Of a stretch of 64,000 nucleotides of DNA, positions 60,100-64,000 are shown in pieces. The stretch spans positions 149,618,035 to 149,682,034 of the forward strand of contig OZ005648.1 in assembly GCA_963930645.1 (NCBI GenBank). The letters run 5' to 3'. Origin of the DNA: Salticus scenicus. Taxonomy: Eukaryota > Arthropoda > Arachnida > Araneae > Salticidae. The notes beneath the pieces were generated by a model. That model was not told where the DNA came from and did not search any database. It saw nothing but the letters and a program-made list of their open reading frames with translations. Each line of letters starts with the position of its first letter. Position 1 is the stretch's first letter. Both the position numbers and the translations under genes were made by a program.

Positions 60100-60660
60100 C
60101 TTTAAGAGAGCCGAAAATTGGTAAAATTTGGGATTTTTTGTGTTTATATGGGTCTATAAATGGTGTTCGTGTGCTGCAATTTCACCTCTTTCTGGGAAGG
60201 CTAATATATCTCAGCTTCTATAGTGTGTTATTTAACTAAATTTTATATACGATAAGACTATCATGAAATATATATATATATATATATATATATTCGAAAC
60301 CAATTTGGGTGTTGCTATACTGCATTTTTTTCGTATACTGAAAGGCTATTTCTTATTTTCTATAACGTGATGGACATTACAGAAAATAATGCTCATTTGA
60401 TTTGGGTGTCTATTTTTGTTTTTAACTAATTTCCATAAAATAATGCTTATTTAATTTGGGTTTTTATCGGTCGACAAGTGGCACTCCTATTTTTCCTTTT
60501 TACCTAGTTTCCATATAGTTATATCTAACATTATTGGAATAAATCTGCACCAAACTGCTTATGAAAAATCTTCATAGTGATAAAGTGTGATTATGTTTTT
60601 GGCTTTTTTAACTAGTAAGTGTTGCTGTTTCGTAGAATTTTAGAAAAGAATGCTTTCCGA
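60100..60660 (-). repeat. Decayed lineage-1 hairpin-ended element (minus)
   Basis: Contains ATTTGGGTTTTTATCGGTCG followed by ACAAGTGGCACTCC (60455-60488) and AATTTGGGTGTTGC (60302), reversed versions of the CACCCAAATTG and GCGCCACCTGTCG modules. A (TA)n run lies inside at 60270. Termini were not found. Confidence 0.45.
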
Positions 60661-61041
60661 AATCTACCATATAGCATTTTTTTAACACTAAATCATAATA
60701 TATTATTGCATTCTTTATATAGTTATTATTATTATTTTAAGAAACGATAAATAAATAAATAAATAAGAAGGACGTGAAAAGGTATTATGCCGCACACTAC
60801 AGTCACAAACTTCATGATATGATTATTTAAAATTTAGACTCAAATTTACTAACTTTTCTATATTCCACAAGATTTAATTGTAAACCGAACTGAAAAATAA
60901 GCAAGTATTTCAAATACAAATTGAATCACGTCTAAATTATTTTCAAATTTGTTTGATTTATTATGTGATTTGTTTATATACATGTAAATACATATATATT
61001 GATTCCTAAAATTAAGAGTGCAAACAAATGGCAAAAAATTA

Positions 61042-61072
<31 letters not shown>

Positions 61073-63678
61073 ATGTAAATACAATCGAGATTTATTTATA
61101 GATATATCTATCTTTAGACAAGGTTTACTTAAAGACTAAAAGCTGAAATCCTTTAACATAAGAAACACGTGTATTCAATAAAAAATCTACTGAATACAAG
61201 AAAAAAATAATTTTAATCGTATTCTAAACAAAATTGTTTTATCGAATTAGAAAACATTTATACACAAAATGAAAGAAAAAAAAAAAAAACAGCGATACTT
61301 TTCATATTTAAGCTGAATGACAATAACTTATTTTTGAAATTTTATGTTTGATTTTGTTTTTTTGAATTAAGATTAAACAGCAAATATTTCTTTAAAATCA
61401 TTAAATCGTGATAAAGATTTTTTTTCTAAATGAATTTGTTTTGAAAATACAAAATTTTGTATTAACTTCATGTTTAATGGGTATCTTGGATTTCAAAAGA
61501 TTTAATTCTTTGATGATTGGAACGTAATTAAAAAGGGGTGGCTATTTTTTTCCTATTTCAAAGAACCTTTGCATACATTTGTATTATTACGACCTAATTA
61601 TTTACATTTACAAAAGAACTCAAGCTGAAAATTAACTCTCATTCAATGTTTCATTAAAGAAATGCAATTAAAATACCAATTTGTAATTCGAACTTGTAGA
61701 AAAATGCTTTAAAATATGAAAAGAGTTTTGATTTTGCAGTTTCATTACAATTTCTTTTACTTAGGTTCATTTACGTTAATTTGTCGATTTGTTGAAAAGA
61801 AAAATCGGATTATTTAAGTAAAACAAATGCAGATTAATTACCGAATTTAAAGAATATAAGTATTGTTAAATGGATATTTATGTAGTCATAAATACAAAGA
61901 ATTTTTTTTCTTTTTAAACCTTCACGAGATGAATAATTTGTTTGGTATATGTGTAAGGTTAAAAGTCTTCTTTTCAATTGTTCTTTTTAAATTTACTTTT
62001 AAGCTTCTTTAAATATTAATTTAAAAAAAAAAATGTATTTATGAAAGATAGAAAACGAAACATAAATTTATTAAGCATATTTACTGCAATTAAATTAATT
62101 ACTAATTTTACTGCGTCTATAATTGATCTTGGAATGTTTTTGATATAATACTTCAATATAGAAAAAGTATTTGCTTTCAGAATTCAGCAAATACTACTAT
62201 CATTTAAAGTATTCCTTTTCCGAATTAACAATCCATTGTGGTTTTCGAATAATTTCATAAAACTTGTTTATAGAAGTATTAGATTTTAAAAAAATTTAAA
62301 TTTATAATTTCCTTTTCCAAAATTGAATAGTTCCTCAATGCAGAAATATCTGTTGATAATAAAATTAGTAAATCAGTACACATTAGCAGAATAAAGGGAA
62401 ATGTTTACAGATTATAATTTTTATTAAAATAAATAATAATAATGTATAGGTATCGTGCCCAACAATTTGAGAGTTTACTCAAAAACACAAAAAGTTATTG
62501 ACTATAAAAGGGTTTGTATAAAAAGTAATTATAATGCTTCAGAACCTCTGAGCCTGACAAAAATAATTCTTTGAAAATAATTATAATTATATCGTGAAAT
62601 AATTAAATTATATTCGAATAATTATAATAGTAGTTTCTACATATAGGAATATTTTGTCAGTCTAAAATATAAATTACACATTTTTTTAAAGTTAAGTTAA
62701 ATTACACAATTTTTAAAGGCCTCAGAGAAATGTCTTTATTGGAAAGACTTTAAAAAAATGCTTTGGGATCTTTATCTCTTGTAATTATGCATGCAACGAT
62801 AAACAACAGCAAATCATACTATACGATTATCATTCAAGTAATTAACTCCAATTAACGTTCAATTATGTTACGAGTATAGATGATTGCATACAGCGGTTAA
62901 TATTACATTTAAAACTTTCATCTTTATTATGCGAATAAATTGTATAATCCATGTAGTATATAATTTATATGAATATATAATTTATATTCTTTTCATGGCT
63001 TTTTGCTTGCGAGAAATTTACTATTATTTGTTTAAAACATCATTATATCATTTAATGCCCTGGTAACACTTTGCTGTACTCTTTTAGAAATGTCTAGTTT
63101 TTTTTTGTGTAACTCGAATATAAAAATCCATCTTTAAAAGTTTATTACAAGGTTATGCTTTAGAACGGTCGCTGCCTTTTCATATTTAACTTACTGATAG
63201 TAAATAATTTTTATATCTATAATGAAGTGATAGTTAAAAGTAATGTTTATATGTGTTAATTTTGTAAAATTTATCAAAAATAAATGGTACAATTTAAAAA
63301 CAGTGATATAAAAATATCAGTTTTAAAGCAGCCTTTATTAATTAATTTATTCATTTTTATTTTTATTTTTACTTTTAATTTAATTTTTTACTTTTTTTTT
63401 ATATTTTTATACTAACAGAAAAAAAAGTTTTGGTAACTAAATTAAATTTCAAAAGCAAAAATACATTCGTAATGTTGTTCCTGTAGAATATTGTGCATTA
63501 CAATTAAACATAAAAATTAATTTTTATTTTTAACTAAATTTTAAAAATTAATTCTATTTATAGAGGTTTACTATAAAATAACTCTAAACATTTACGTAAA
63601 ATTGTAAACAAAATTATCGTTAATTTAAACGGCTAGCTCTTTTTTTTTCGAGGAAAAAACCATGATAGATTTAGGGGC

Positions 63679-63754
<76 letters not shown>

Positions 63755-63937
63755 TTTTTTCAAGGTCAGTGACTCCATTCTTTTTGCCGCTAGCTGGCCG
63801 TAATTCTGTGTGTAATTTTTTACAGTGATGCGAAATTTCTTTTAAAATAAGTTTATTAAAATAAATATATAGTCATTCATTCTCTCACGGAAATAATAAA
63901 TGATGTCAAATGGAATACAAAATTGTTTATATATATA
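60661..63937. other. AT-rich stretch, no recognised gene or element
   Basis: AAAT tetranucleotide run at 61040-61072, and (TA)n followed by a T-run at 63681-63760. Frames are short and AT-biased. Confidence 0.65.
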
Positions 63938-63970
63938 CAAGCAGGCTCAGCCCGTTTCGTGACTGTATGT
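63938..63970 (-). mobile_element. Helitron-like 3' terminus (minus), cut by window edge
   Basis: The minus strand reads ACGAAACGGGCTGAGCCTGC followed by TTGT, a CGGGC...GCCTG hairpin at the position of the Helitron end seen at 55334-55351. The final CTAG is changed to CTTG. The body would extend beyond the window. Confidence 0.55.
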
Positions 63971-64000
63971 AAATGAATTACTTTTAATTAAAGAACAAAA

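Noticed and set aside
1..64000. CRISPR array, operons, ribosome-binding sites
   Set aside because: The tandem arrays have units of 150-490 bp or microsatellite size with no spacer structure, and the DNA is eukaryotic in character; prokaryotic features do not apply.

Overview
This window is non-coding eukaryotic DNA, strongly AT-rich by eye, packed with homopolymer runs, TA/CA/GT microsatellites and layered transposable elements. There is no operon-like gene order, no rRNA and no intact tRNA. The Tc1-like transposase, Tigger/pogo and IS630-type remnants, Helitron ends and TTAA/TA MITEs are typical of arthropods. The repeat style suggests a chelicerate such as a spider, but that is an inference I hold loosely. 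The window is best read as intergenic or intronic DNA of a large repeat-rich genome.

Layout. 1-7 kb: decayed repeats, a SINE tail with a target duplication (3.1 kb), a collapsed mariner hairpin (3.35 kb), the best candidate host exon (4.8-5.0 kb, minus strand) and a TA-inserting MITE (5.75 kb). 7.07-9.5 kb: a 2.1-kb element with minisatellite termini and 11-bp direct repeats, nested in a small MITE. 10-18 kb: mostly unassigned AT-rich DNA plus a CCAGCA-rich array, a TTAA MITE and a Helitron 3' end. 18.0-32.2 kb: an element made of 316-bp tandem units, interrupted by an 11.6-kb block bounded by inverted arrays of AACGTT palindromes; the block holds several further elements. 37.35-41.5 kb: a long palindromic element, split by a nearly intact Tc1-like transposon. 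42-52 kb: more hairpin-ended elements, a tRNA-like sequence inside a MITE, a decayed DD-E transposase and two Tigger/pogo insertions. 53.5-55.35 kb: a non-autonomous Helitron with nested tandem duplications. 55.4-64 kb: little beyond microsatellites, a decayed hairpin-ended element and a second Helitron end.

The most interesting pattern is a set of at least five non-autonomous element lineages with one architecture: a short 5' hairpin or CTAGT/CTGG start, a subterminal sequence, and a 3' terminal hairpin whose last arm is the reverse complement of that subterminal sequence. The matched sequence differs between lineages but agrees within each element. This resembles Helentron/HINE (DINE-1-like) asymmetric terminal repeats; the class assignment is inference. 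The nesting (element in element in element) gives a relative insertion history that can be tested.

The only nearly intact protein-coding gene is the Tc1-like transposase at 39016-40038 (one in-frame stop). All coordinates and repeat comparisons were made by eye, so boundaries may be off by some bases.
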